Shown here piece after piece: positions 22,810 through 34,200 of a DNA stretch of 64,000 bases; within the stretch, counting starts at the first letter, position 1; each line of letters begins with the position of its first letter. The notes beneath the pieces were generated by a model. That model was given only the letters and a program-made list of their open reading frames with translations, was not told where the DNA came from and did not search any database. Both the position numbers and the translations under genes were made by a program. The stretch covers positions 21,174,497 through 21,238,496 of the forward strand of contig NC_039506.1 of assembly GCF_003672135.1 (NCBI RefSeq), given 5' to 3'. Origin of the DNA: Ooceraea biroi. Lineage: Eukaryota; Arthropoda; Insecta; Hymenoptera; Formicidae.

Positions 22810-23071
22810 ATGCTTCTGCCTGTGCACGAACAACGGTGCATCAAAGCCGAACTCTGGAGGAAAACTCGAGTATGCACAGCAGTGCGCTCACCCCTGAGGG
22901 TGGGGTGCAGGGTGAGTACGCGACCTCGCGTAATAAACTGATGGATTAGAACGAGGCTTGGTTAGCTACGTCGCCGTGACAGCACTCGAACCCATTAATC
23001 CCGCTTTACCTTAATTCCAGAACGTAACGTTCGATCCGCGGCGTCAGACAGCAATTACGGTATTCTCATGA
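22810..23071 (+). CDS. Candidate two-exon small ORF (weak)
   Basis: ATG at 22810 opens 34 codons (MLLPVHEQRCIKAELWRK...) up to a good donor (AGG|gtgagtacg, GT at 22912). A 109-nt intron of typical insect size ends at a strong acceptor, 'ctttaccttaattccag' (AG 23019-23020). The second exon adds 16 codons in frame and stops at TGA 23069-23071, giving 50 residues. Donor, acceptor, intron length and phase all fit. The start context is ordinary, the protein is very short and no family is recognised. It may be a small peptide gene or coincidence. Confidence 0.22.
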
Positions 23072-24975
23072 CGAGGCGGAGTTGTCCGGACGATTATCTA
23101 ACGGCACGACGGCGGATCGATGTGGACGCTAAAAAGGCGATTAATCGCGAACGGACGTGCGAGATCCAGGTCGTCCGCTGGTTTGCGGGCAGCGAATAAC
23201 GCGGCGCTCGTGAAAAACGGCGCCGGAATCGTAAAACCGCCACGCGGAAAAAAATCCCGCGCCGATCGCGCCAGCGGAATTGTGTCCGGCGACCTTTAAA
23301 GGTTAATTAGATTATTGGATCGCGATAATGGCGCGGGCATTAACATTTCGCGCACCATTACTGGGGCGCGACCGAAACGCGATATATTTGGAATCCAGCG
23401 TGCTGCCGGAAACAATGCGGTGAACGAATTATAGCGCGCGGCCGGCAGCGCGCGAGCGCGAGTAACGCGACATAAATTAACCCTTTCGCAATCATGGCTG
23501 GGGGGTGAAGAACATGGGGATGACTACCGCAGTCGCATCAACACGCGTGTGCGTGTTGCAGTCATCCCTCGTTCCCTCGTGGTTTCGCGCCGCTTCGCAA
23601 ACGCGCGGCGACTTCAAAGATAAAATAAATTTGCACGTAAATCCGCCAAGAGCGGTCAATCCCGAGAGGATTAAAGCGATATCTCCTCGTAACGTCTCGA
23701 TATTAATTTCCGCTCGTTATCTCTTCTTCCGCTTCGAGCGGGTGTCCACTCTAATTATCGCGCAGTTTCGTCCGCATCCGAGCGACGAGGCTCGTTCATC
23801 TCGCCCTCTGAACAGTCCGCACAGCTTCGCGAGCTGAGACGAATAGATGAAAACGAATTGCCTCTCGTCCAGACTGTATTTCCACTTACCAAAGTGATAT
23901 TAATGGACGGCGCGAACGTTGCGCATCTTTTGCGATCATCCGATCTTATGGAGCTTTTCTGCTATTCACACGTAGAAGTAAGATGAAAGTAATTGCGTGA
24001 GCAAAAGGCGCGTAACATTCGTTTGCATCCGAGAAGGTGGAAGCGAACGGACGAGCGCGCCACGCGGATGAAACGCTGCGGAACGCTACGCGTAATCCTC
24101 CACTCGCTCGCGCGCGTTTCTAATGCTTTATGATCCTGGAATATAATATAAAGTTTCTCTTTCTCGCTCCATCTATCTCCGCCTCGCTCCACTGAAATGG
24201 CGAAACGTACGCTCGCGGCTAAGTAGCTTAACGCCGTAGCTGCGATCCAAATTAGCATGCGCCGCTGCCGCGACGTCTTGAGCGTGGTAAGTAAGCGCGC
24301 GTTCTCTCTATGTGGGGCAAACTCTCAGCGGAGAGGACGTATTTCGCGAAGTAACGCGAGACTTCCTGCAACGCCGCTGTTATTACGTTCGATAAACCCG
24401 GCTTGGTTCCGCGCGCGAGGCAAAATCCGTTGCATCCGTTGAAGCAGCAGCTAATCGGAGCTGATCGATCGTATTCACGCTGCAGCCCGTGTGTGCGTGT
24501 TGTCATGTGCGTCTTGTCATCTACGTGATGCGTTGTTTATATAAATATTTTTAATATAAAAATACTGTAACGCAAAAGCGAGAGAAAGGGAAAGCGGATG
24601 TGAGCTAGATAGTGTGACGCAAGGGCGAGAGCTTATAATGCCAGACGAGTGGCCCTTCATCATTCACGTTCATTAACTGCAAAGAAAAAAATGTTACATT
24701 GTACGCGGTCACATTGTTCACTGCGATACGTTGCACTCTTCTTTTATTATCCGCTGCGACGTTACTGTCTATCGAATCGAACAGTTCAGCCCTTGCTCAC
24801 GATCTTCGCACAACCCCCGCGCGCGGAACGGTTCCCCGTTCTATCGAAATCAGTATTCAACGCCCCCTCCCCGTCCGGCACTCTCGGAACCATTGTAATG
24901 CCTCGATGGTCGCGGGGTACAAAAGTCATCATCGATCCGCGTTGGTGGTAGTCTGGTGCATACTGGCATCGGCCA
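23072..24975. other. No gene seen
   Basis: CpG-dense at 23100-23480. A donor-like 'gtg|gtaagtaag' at 24286 follows ten codons from an ATG, but no matching acceptor and frame were found. Frames at 24649-25239 overlap the GGAC repeat. Confidence 0.55.
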
Positions 24976-25010
24976 GACAGACGGACGGATGGACGGACGG
25001 ACGGACGGAC
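24976..25010. repeat. (GGAC)n tetranucleotide repeat
   Basis: About eight units of GACG/GGAC with one GGAT interruption. The Arg-Thr-Asp-Gly and Pro-Ser-Val-Arg repeats of frames across it come from this array. Confidence 0.93.
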
Positions 25011-25587
25011 GAGATGGGGACGACAAAAGTGGGACAATATTGGCAAATGAGACGGTACATTTGCCGGGCATTGTCGAGAGGCGTCGGGGACGGCCGGGAG
25101 CGGATGGTCGGCTGGAACGCATCGTAATTGCGCGCATTGTTTGATCGCGCGACAGACGACTCGAATCGACACGGTGGCTGGCGACTGGTGGTAGCACCTC
25201 CGACTTCGGTGCCTCGACATCACTCGATGTCTCGTGCACCGTCTCGACCGTAACCGCGAAGCTGCGGAGAGAGAGGAAATGCCAGCGTCAATGATTTACT
25301 GGCTCTCATCCCTGCGCGTATCCAGCATCCGCCGTTCTCGTCTTCCACGACAGATGAGTCACTCATCGTAATGGACCGTGAATGATTATTAGTAAGAGGC
25401 GATCCTTCTTTTTGGCGTCTTCTTCATTCGTCCCCCTTTCCTTCTTTCTTCTTGCATCGCTGTGCTTCTTTTTTCCCTTGCTGGGATTCTGATCGTCAGA
25501 CTATGCCGCTCGCGCGCGGCAGTGATCTCGGTAGAGCGACGGAGATGCAGGGATTAATCTCGCTGGAATAAGGTCCGTCTCGACTGA
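25011..25587. other. No gene seen
   Basis: Mixed sequence with a T/C-rich stretch at 25405-25480. Nothing supported. Confidence 0.6.
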
Positions 25588-25755
25588 GAGAGCTCTCGGT
25601 TGCAGCTACGGCGACAGGCGCGGTCGAGGAAGTTCCTGAAGACGGAGATTCTGAACGTTGATTTAACGACGTTTGAAGAAGGTAAACACTTTGGTATTAA
25701 CGAGGGATTTTTTAGAGCGTTACTAATCCCTGTTTCAAAGTGGAATCGATATTGA
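25588..25755 (+). CDS. Hypothetical ORF/exon upstream of foldback (weak)
   Basis: A 55-codon frame follows TGA at 25585-25587 and ends TGA 25753-25755, without an ATG near its start. 'ctctcggttgcag' (AG 25604-25605) is a possible acceptor and AAG|gtaaacac (GT at 25681) a good possible donor. The middle reads SRKFLKTEILNVDLTTFEEG, a mixed charged and aliphatic sequence rather than the Arg/Ser bias of chance frames nearby. Splicing 25681 to the next acceptor at 25966 does not keep the long downstream frame, so the two frames are not simply one gene. No homology is recognised. Confidence 0.18.
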   Translation, partial: ESSRLQLRRQARSRKFLKTEILNVDLTTFEEGKHFGINEGFFRALLIPVSKWNRY

Positions 25756-25966
25756 ATCGTCGAGAAGCACGATTAAATAACCACCTAAACTTTCTGTAAA
25801 AATTAAGAAATCAAGAACTTTTGTCTGAACATTTGAAAAAACTTTTCGAAAAATAACTTTCAATCCCATTGCATTCCGAAACGCATTCCGAGACGCTGGA
25901 TGCTAGTTTCTTCCGCAAAAGAAAAGTCCATTTAATCCACTGACAATTTCTCTTGCCACATTTTAG

Positions 25967-26179
25967 CCATTAGCCGCGGCTAACTTACAAGTTCCCACTG
26001 AAACCATCGTACCGCAAATCACTCCAACTATTGCCGGTCAACGGCAACCAACGACTGACACAAAGATATCGTCTCGAGAAGCAGATATCCGCGAGTCTTT
26101 TATCATTCCAAGTCACTTGATGTATTCACGCTTTACTCACTTAATGCGCTTCTACAGAGTGTCCCAGAATTGTGTATGA
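25967..26179 (+). CDS. Candidate exon cut by foldback insertion
   Basis: A strong acceptor (branch-like 'ccactgac', then 'aatttctcttgccacattttag', AG 25965-25966) is followed at once by 70 open codons. The in-frame triplet just before the boundary is the TAG of the acceptor, so the open frame starts exactly where an exon would. It reads PLAAANLQVPTETIVPQITP and continues with a charged segment (SSREADIRESF). The last eight codons and the stop (TGA 26177-26179) lie inside the foldback that begins at 26155. If this was an exon, the insertion supplies its present end. No clear donor precedes the element. The protein family is not recognised. Confidence 0.28.
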   Translation, partial: PLAAANLQVPTETIVPQITPTIAGQRQPTTDTKISSREADIRESFIIPSHLMYSRFTHLMRFYRVSQNCV

Positions 26180-26605
26180 AGCGCTCGTGAGCGGGTAGAA
26201 CGCATCGAACTGAGAAGAAAAGTCCTTTACCGTTTTGAAATTTTCACAATAGTTAACGAGTTATTAATTATTAAAAATCGCTATATTAGTCCGGCCTACC
26301 GCCGAATGCAAGCGCACGGCGAGATGCGACCGCCTAGCGATCGAGTGCCTAGCGATCGCAGTGGCAATGGCTAGGCATGCCATTTGTAATAAACAACTTC
26401 TCGCGCCTAGCAACTTTGATCGCTAGGCGGTCGCATCTCGCCGCGCATTTGCATTTGGCGGTAGGCCGGACTAATATAGCGATTTTTAATAATTAATAAC
26501 TCGTTAACTATTGTGAAAATTTCAAAACGGCAAAGGACTTTTCTTCTCAGTTCGATGCATTCTACCCGCTCACGAGAGCTTCATACACAATTCTGGGACA
26601 CCCTG
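26155..26605. mobile_element. 451-bp foldback MITE, Tc1/mariner-like ends
   Basis: Arms 26155-26342 and 26418-26605 are 188 bp each and align without gaps with eight mismatches (about 96% identity, mostly transitions). The ends are CAG...CTG and both are flanked by TA (26153-26154, 26606-26607), the target site of Tc1/mariner elements. The outermost bases read CAGRGTGTCCCAGAATTG inward. The 75-bp centre (26343-26417) and arm tips carry repeats of GCCTAGCGATCG. There is no coding capacity, so it would be mobilised in trans. High arm identity suggests a recent insertion or gene conversion between arms. RNA from it would form a long double-stranded hairpin. Confidence 0.9.
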
Positions 26606-26634
26606 TATAATAGTTCCACGTTAGCTGAATTTTT

Positions 26635-26742
26635 GTTGTAATATATATTCGTTGCGTTTGTTTGGAATTTTTAATAATGAATATATGTTACAATCCATAT
26701 TATTAAAAACACTAAAAAAACGGGACGAACATATATTACAAC
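26635..26742. repeat. Second, diverged 108-bp foldback
   Basis: Arms 26635-26678 and 26699-26742 are 44 bp with seven mismatches (about 84% identity). The outer ends are GTTGTAATATAT/ATATATTACAAC, with a 20-bp AT-rich centre. It starts 29 bp after the larger foldback and shares no sequence with it. It is likely an older palindromic MITE, and no target-site duplication is seen. Confidence 0.75.
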
Positions 26743-26858
26743 CCAATACATTACGAAGACCGTCAACCATTTGAGCGATCGGCATCGAAAAGACTACGAC
26801 TCGTTTCTTATCGCAATGAGTCGTCCGAGATTGCTCATCTCGCCGGCGACGGGAGACG

Positions 26859-27674
26859 ATGTATCGTTTGAGCTACGAGACCGAGAAAAGCGGGCAAAAG
26901 CGAAACCGAGCCGGTGGCAGAGCGCGACAGGACGACGCGGAGGTGACATCCGGAGGACCCGTAAAGCAAACGAGCCACAGCCTTATCGCCTGGTCCATCT
27001 GTATTCACGGTATTTCTGGCCTTATCTTGCACGCGTCTCTCATCCTCTTTTCCTGTTTCATCTCGCGTAGCCGCATAGTCGCGTTATCCCAGACTCGTCT
27101 CCGTAGAACGAGCGACTTATACCCAGGCCGCCCGTCCTTTTCGCGTCGCGCTTCTTCCCTCCGGCTTCCTCGGGAGATCGCCCGCTTGCTCGTACTGCCA
27201 CTCCATCGCATCAGCATCTCTGTTTTCCACCCTATCGCCCCGTCACATCTCCGCTCTCTCTCCTGGAACGTTCAGCATTCTGCTTCGTTGTACGTGTGTG
27301 CGCGCTTCGGCGTTCCATCCCACCTCCGCCGCAGAGGCTCCGCGTTCCATCCCCGTTATCCCGTCCTCCCGCACGCCGACGTGTATACAAGAAAAAGAAT
27401 GAAGAGAAACGAGCGTGGCTCCGAGATGGAGAGTCCCGCCACCCATCTACAGCTAATCCCTCTTTTCTCTCGGAAGTCATCGGTCGCGCTGCGCAGTGAA
27501 TCTTCCTCGGCGCACGGCGCGCTTCCAGCGCGAGTGCGAGCGGCTTGGATTAAGCTTGGAAGAAGCTCGACGAGCTTCATCGGACAATCGGACGAGATCC
27601 CTGCTCGCTCTCGCACTTTTCTTTGTCGTTGCAATGCTCGCTCGCAGGTGCTCGCGGCGAGATATGACAAATAA
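26859..27674 (+). CDS. Longest ORF, 271 codons (weak)
   Basis: An ATG-started frame of 271 codons, the longest in the window. Residues 42-69 form a hydrophobic stretch (LIAWSICIHGISGLILHASL and on) that could span a membrane. The rest is rich in Arg, Ser and Pro. A strong acceptor-like 'ttcctgtttcatctcgcgtag' near 27069 lies inside the frame, so part could be an exon instead. At least four antisense frames of 67-104 codons overlap it, and CpG-rich DNA here is stop-poor. No domain is recognised, and I think chance is more likely than a gene. Confidence 0.15.
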   Translation: MYRLSYETEKSGQKRNRAGGRARQDDAEVTSGGPVKQTSHSLIAWSICIHGISGLILHASLILFSCFISRSRIVALSQTRLRRTSDLYPGRPSFSRRASSLRLPREIARLLVLPLHRISISVFHPIAPSHLRSLSWNVQHSASLYVCARFGVPSHLRRRGSAFHPRYPVLPHADVYTRKRMKRNERGSEMESPATHLQLIPLFSRKSSVALRSESSSAHGALPARVRAAWIKLGRSSTSFIGQSDEIPARSRTFLCRCNARSQVLAARYDK

Positions 27675-30600
27675 TCGCGGCACGTTGGTGCATTCCTGAT
27701 GCAGCGCGCTCGCGTTCTCCGCCGGAGGTTGCGCGACCGGAAGACGAATAACGTCGGAGTCTCTGTTTGCGTTTACTGGTGGTTAATCGCGCGCGAAAGA
27801 GAGATCCGGCGAGCGAAGCGAGCTCTCACGCCCCGCTAAACGTCACGCTTCCTCTGGACGACTTTCGAACGTGTACGTGTACGTATATACACGCAGTGCC
27901 CGAGGATCGTGAAAGGATCCGAAGTGGATAGAATGGCGCCGCGAGTCATCGCGGCGGAAACTATTGCCGCAATTTCATACTCCGCGAACTCTTTGTCGAG
28001 CCATCTACGGCGCTTCGGAACGGCTGGTACTCCGGGGAATGTTCGTCCTGGTAATTTCGGCGTCGTTCTTCTATTCCCCCGCCCTACCCCCGCCATCTCC
28101 TACGGCGGTTTCTGTCGTGGAAGTGGAGCATTGTCCTACTTCCACTCTGAAAGGCGCTCTCGGAGAGGCGCATCGAGATCCCTCTCTCGCTAGGAGAATT
28201 TCGCGATTAGATCGTTGGGATCTTCGATCTGATCTGCCGCGAATCGCCCGTTACGGTCGACCTCCCGATGACGATTCTCGGAGCTCCGGAAGTTAAAAAG
28301 CCCACGAGAGAATCCGCAGGGAGCACGAAGAAAAACTGGCCGACTGTGTGAAAATTCTCGCAGATCCACCGTAGGTGCAGCCGCTCTTTTCGATGATGTT
28401 GGAGGCGCGAGCTGAAGCCGAGAGTCGGAGCCGAGAGCGCTCGTTAAGAAGAAAGAACATCGATTCCTTTGTCAGCGTGGTCATACCAAGCGCTTGTAAG
28501 AACGACGGAGAGACGAGGGAACAGAGGGAGAATCCCTTCCTGTATACGTGAAGACCTCCCGTAAGAGGTTCCAAGCCGGTCAGACCGGTACTCAGCGACC
28601 GTTGCCTGACGTACCTGCGGGCGGTCGTTCTCTCGCGCGTTCTCCACGCCGGAGTTCTCCGCTCGGTCGAGAGTTCACTCTCTTCGAGGCAGCTCTCTTT
28701 GCAGACTCGTGAAAATCATGCCTCGACTCACGCCTGCAACCTCCGCTCGGTCGGAGTCTCTATTCGATCGATTTATTCGTTTGTCCGTTATTTGAAAGCG
28801 CGCAATTGCCATTTCCGCGCGATAATTTTGCGTTTAATTTTATGCGTTCAGGAAGAGCGACACGGACGTGTGTTCCGCCGTAAACGAACCGCGAACTACC
28901 AAATTATTATTTCGCGCCTGCACAGATACATCCGACACCGTCGTGTTATTTTGTTTTATAGCTTTACGCCGAATTTGTTTTATAGATCGGTTATCATGCA
29001 GTAGCCGCAGATTTAATTTACGGTACGCACAAAGCGCGCGTTTATGCGCCGTCACCGGTATAAAATTGCGCGAGATGTTATTTTATTTTAATAAATCTTT
29101 CCCGTTCATGATACATCACGCATCTGTGAGCGACGGCACGCGGCCACGGCACGGTATGGTACGCAAAGGATAAATTATTGGCCGCAGTAATATGCCGGGG
29201 CGTGTATTACGTATCGCGGAATCACGATTCTACGAGCCGCGCGAAAGGGGTGGGCATTACTTTTTCATCCGCCCGTACTCGTACTTCATACGCGTCCATT
29301 TCGCGCGATTGCACCCCGCCGTACAAATCGCCGTCCATTCCAAAAACGGATTTGAGCGGGATCGAGTTATTAATTTAAAGTCGCTCGCCAATTGCCGCCC
29401 ATTTGTGGAACGCGCGAAATGTCCCACGAGCAGCAACTGGAATAACCGCTTTTGTCACTTTCCTCGTCCGTTGCCACGTTCGTTCGCGAGTGTCGCGTGG
29501 GTTCCGAAGAAAGACCGGTCGATCTCGCCTTTTGACATATTTATCCTGCTGTTCACGCGATGTCGGTACCGTCGAGCTGTAATCCACGAGAATCACGGGA
29601 CGGAAATCGAGTTCTGCATCCCGTAATTACGATATTAATAGCGGGATTAACATTGTCAAACTATGGACGAGCACCGGTTTCCTCGAGCCTGTAAAAAGCC
29701 GCTATCTTAAACGAACGACTTAATAGCGCGAACCGAATCTGGTCTGAAACCCTGCAGCGGTCTGGACGCAAATTGGATCAGTCTGGTTAATCTCTTATGG
29801 TCTCATTAGATAAAGCATCGCGCACGTGCCTGATGATGATGTAAGCACGCGGTCGCTGATGGATTAATCGAAAATAGCCGCGCACGCATGTCGGTTGAAA
29901 AACATACGAGTAATTACTCTTGCATATCAACGGCTGACATCAATCTGGATTAATTATTGTTATCGTAATAATTGTCATTACAATAATAATAATAATTAAT
30001 AAAGTGCGCGTAGTATCAGGTATCGGCAGAATGAAACTTTTACATGCATCTTCTCACTATCGCGACGTACGTTTATCGCTATATCAACCACGATATAGAG
30101 ATATTTCATCGACTCAATGTAAATCTGTCAAAGCCAATCGCTCACAATCGGACGAGGAGGTTGCGCTTATAATTAGACGAAGAGCGCACGTTGGCGAGCA
30201 GGTCACTGTTGCGGTTACCAGCGAAGCGAATGACCCACTTCTGCGGTATTTAAATATAAAGCGCGTTGCATATTCAGCCACCGGACATAGACGAGCGCGC
30301 GGCGTGTTTCACGTATCGATTGACATAGTCCTCGTTCAGCGACGTCGATTCCGCGTTCCACATATATAAGATACACTTCACGGAAAAAAATTCGCCCTAT
30401 TCGCGAGGTCGGCTAAGAATGCTAGGACGCGCCTCGCCGCATCGGGGATGGATTCCGACCCGCGGAATAATCCCGCTAAATTCGAACCACGAAGATCGGG
30501 CGTTTTGCATGCGCCGACTATCCGCCATATCCCTCGGTCGAGTATTCAAGGGAGCACTGAAAAAAAAGAAAAGAAAAGAGAGAGAGAGAGGAGTACCAAA

Positions 30601-31045
30601 CACGCAACCGTAACCTTTGCGAAACGCGCGCGAATAGAGCGGATTCCGACGTGCGGATGACTGGAATCGGCCGCGCGAGATCCGCGAAAATTGCGATTCG
30701 CTTCTGCTGCGAGCGATAACACCGTGGCCTCTTTCACACACGGGGTCAATCGCCCAAAAGGGCCCCATTTCGCAGAGTGCAGCACGAAACACGTTCCCCG
30801 TATTAACGGCACTACGGTTACGTTATCCGTGAGTCTTCTGCAAGCTGGTCGGTTGTTCATTTAAGAGTCCAGTTTTTTTCATCTTTGCAATGAATAAAAA
30901 TCTCGATTAATTAAACGGGACACCACGTTCACCACCGGACCCGTGAACGGGCGAGTATATTACGTATAGATAGACATCGACATCGTGAGTTTCTGATGAA
31001 TTTCTCTCTTCCTCTCTCTCTTTCTCTCTCTTATGCATAATGCAG
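27675..31045. other. No gene recognised
   Basis: Contains an AT-rich imperfect stem at 29949-29999. A minus-strand frame at 30397-30792 (131 codons) is crossed by a purine run at 30557-30592, which on the minus strand would be a long pyrimidine tract ending in 'ttttttttcag'. The frame after that AG is open to its stop, but the tract itself is simple sequence. Other frames overlap antisense partners. Confidence 0.5.
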
Positions 31046-31273
31046 TTCGTTAATCGGTGTAGATTATTTCGCCTCTCATGTCGCGTCGACAGATATCTCC
31101 GATAGGTCCGCACACACGTCGGATTACACACAGGAGATCCAGGAGTCGGAGATCGGCAGAGCATCCGTGAGTTACCTGAATCTATTATTCAAGAACGTCT
31201 TCGTCGTCGTCGTCGTTCGGATCGCGCTGCCTTTCAGGTTGCGCAGCTGGTTTTCAAGTCGCTCCGTGGATAA
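31046..31273 (+). CDS. Candidate last two exons of unknown gene
   Basis: A CT-rich tract (31003-31031) followed by 'tgcataatgcag' gives an acceptor with AG at 31044-31045. The exon 31046-31166 completes a split codon, then stays open 40 codons (SLIGVDYFASHVAS..., later DYTQEIQESEIGRAS). It ends at a consensus donor (gtgagttac, GT at 31167). A 71-nt intron closes with 'gctgcctttcag' (AG 31236-31237). The next exon continues in frame for 11 codons (VAQLVFKSLRG) to TAA at 31271-31273. Composition is Ser/Asp/Ile/Glu-rich, unlike the surrounding Arg-rich chance frames. A TAA lies just before the first acceptor, so any start would be in an upstream exon that I cannot place. Confidence 0.27.
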
Positions 31274-34200
31274 GCGGATAACTCGCTCGTCGGCGGTTCG
31301 TACGGGTCGAAGCTTTATACCGGGACGAGGCGAAGCGGCAGCTGCGGGAGGTGCACAGTCCGAGAGAGTAGCGAGGTGCTCCTCCTCTTTCTCTCTGTCG
31401 CTCTCGTTTGTCCACGACGACGACAACGTCCTCCATCGTCGACTCTGCGGATCGATGACCGTAGAAACGGTGGATACCGATAGTTCGGCTATGGTCGGCG
31501 CGCGTCCGAACGCGCATTGAAAATTCATGGCTCCCGGTGGTAAACCCGTCGAAGAGCGGAATCAATAGCCGCGAACGAGTCGGCGACAATTTCTCGGATC
31601 CAGCGTCGATCCCGATGTCGAAATCAATTTTAACGATAACGCGCCCCTCGAGTACGCCGACTCGAACACGGTGCTCCGTATCGCGATCCTTTATCCGCCG
31701 CGAGATTTTACAGCGACAAATTGTTGATACATCTCGCCATTAGCTCATATATATAATACATATATGTATGTATTCGTACGTTGATGTATTGTACGCGCGC
31801 ACATTGTTTACGTAGTTTGATGCAACGAATCTCATCAATAATCTCGCGATCGGTTTCGATCCGCGGAGAGTCAGTGCTGTCCATTTTTTTGAGTTGACCT
31901 GAGAAATGAAAAAGGGGAAATTGCGACATCCAAATGCAGATATTGCATTTCGAGATTTTCTCGTTAACCTCGTTCTGTGTCTATTTCTCTCTGGCGCGAT
32001 GCAAAGATACAACGTATCGTTGACGTGATTGACGTCCATCGTGACATCGAGCTCGGTAAACATTGCGAAACGCCGCATGCATAATTAAGCGAGATTTGCG
32101 CGGATTGATATCCATTTGCGCCAGAGATCGGGGAGGCCGTGGAAAAGCTGGCGGTGCTAACGACCTCATTGATCCTCCTAACTGCGACACGAATACTCAC
32201 GGCGCGGCTAGCAACGTCAAAGAAGAGACGCAAAGCGGACAATTTCTTGTGACGCAGGAACGCAATCTCCGAACTAGGTGCGCGAAATACGCGACCGACA
32301 TTACTCGCGCCGATGCAGCGACGAGCATCCGCAATCGTTTGGCGTCGTCGTTTCGGCGTCGTCGCTTCGCCGGCCGATGGCGTCAAGACGATGCCACAGT
32401 GCACGCCGAGTTGGAGGATTTAATTAAGGCGTTAATTGGAAAATGGCGAGGCCTTAATCGGGGCCCATTTCCTCCCATTTACCGTGAAAAGCTGCAACGA
32501 TAACGACGAACTTTCCGCCGCCGTCGCCGACGACGATGACCTCCGACCTGCGAGCACGCTCATTCGCTCGTCCGCTCGTAAGTCATGTCGCCGCGATTAC
32601 GTGAAAGGAGAGTCTGCATTCCTTCCACACACGCCACCGACACCGACACTTTTCACGATCGGATCGAAACTTGAATCCCTTCCTTTAATCCCGGCCGACT
32701 CGCAAGGTCGTGACCCTCCGTGCACCCTTATCTGCGGCACCCCTCGCTTCCGCCGTTTACCGCGCTGTTTTTCCATATCTTCTTTCTCACGTCGACGCTT
32801 TCCACCCCGTTCTCGCAGATCGTTTCTTTTATCTCCTTCCTCATCGTAGTATAACTATACGCGCGCGACGCGCCAATTCGGCTACAGCGTGCTCTCGGCA
32901 TTTGGTCATTCTTTCTCGCTTTTTTCTCTTTCCCGGCACGCTTGTGCACGCCTTTGAAACGGGAGAGGAACACAGGAAAAATTTTCACGTTCCGCGCTAC
33001 GCGCGCCGGAAGGGTAATTTCCGGTTTCGGGTGTCGCGCCGCTCGCGCGCTCGGCGATTCGGACGTCTTTCCGCCGCTGTCCCACGCACGAGTATTTGAT
33101 ATAATTTTTCGCCAGAGGCATTTGTCTCGCGCTTAAACAGCGCGCAGAAAGAGAAATTGCCGTGAGCATTCTTGATCCATTAAATCTGTCGCGATGGAAA
33201 GGGCAGTGCATCAAGCAGGACCGTTAAGCTCTCCGTAAGCGATATAACGGACCCTTGCCTACCCCTATGACTTGCGTGGCGAGATAAAAACTCTAGGCAT
33301 GAGGGAGTGGAATCTTCGCGGATCTTCTCCGTATGTTCAGGATCGTGTGGAGCACGTGACAACACTTTTTTTCCCCGCTATCGCGATTAACGAGGGCGAC
33401 CCGGGGCGTATTCTATTTCGGCGTGTGCGGACGACTGCAGGGGCGGGAGATCATCCTTTCTTATCACCGATTGACGCGGATTTGGTCGACAAAAAGCTCG
33501 CGCGCCACCAACGTACTCGCATCACTTCGGGGAGCGTGTGCGGACGTCGCAGCATCCGATAGCGTCGCGCGGTGATTGATACACGTGTGCTGAACACGCG
33601 GCGTGATTGATGCTACCAATCGACGTCAATATGCTGCAGAGTTATCTCCCTCTGGCCATCTCGCGCCGGGTCGCTTACTTAGCTTTAAGCGGGGCAGCGC
33701 GATGGTTACGTTACCGGAATTTGCAGTTTTACGGTAAACCCGTAAAACGCGATGTTATACCGCGAACGCGTCGTTCGAATTACGTTGTCACTTCTGGGAA
33801 ACGTTGGCGTTTGTATGAAAAAAGCATGGCACCGTTTATCTTACGTTGATTTATGTCCATCGTGCGCCGTGATAGATAGCGTCGCGCCGTATCACGCGAG
33901 TCAATTTGTACGGCAGTAACGTACGTCGACAGTAACGTGTGCGTTAAAAAGTGCAACTAAATCCACTTGTACGTTGCGGCGATTTATAAAAATACGCGAC
34001 AGTAGATATGTTTTTAAGGACGAGCCGGCGAACTGGCTATTACGCGGACGAAAAACAACAAGCGAGTAAAATGTCGCTCGCGAGCGAACGAGATGTTGTG
34101 CGACAAAACCGGCTTGCGCGTTTGCACGCTTTCGCTTCAGAATATCGCGGATTACGGATAACGCTCCTTTTGTACGGCATTTCGCAACGCGCACGGCATA

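Noticed and set aside
24850..25239. Frames with Pro-Ser-Val-Arg or Arg-Thr-Asp-Gly repeats
   Set aside because: Produced by the GGAC tetranucleotide array.
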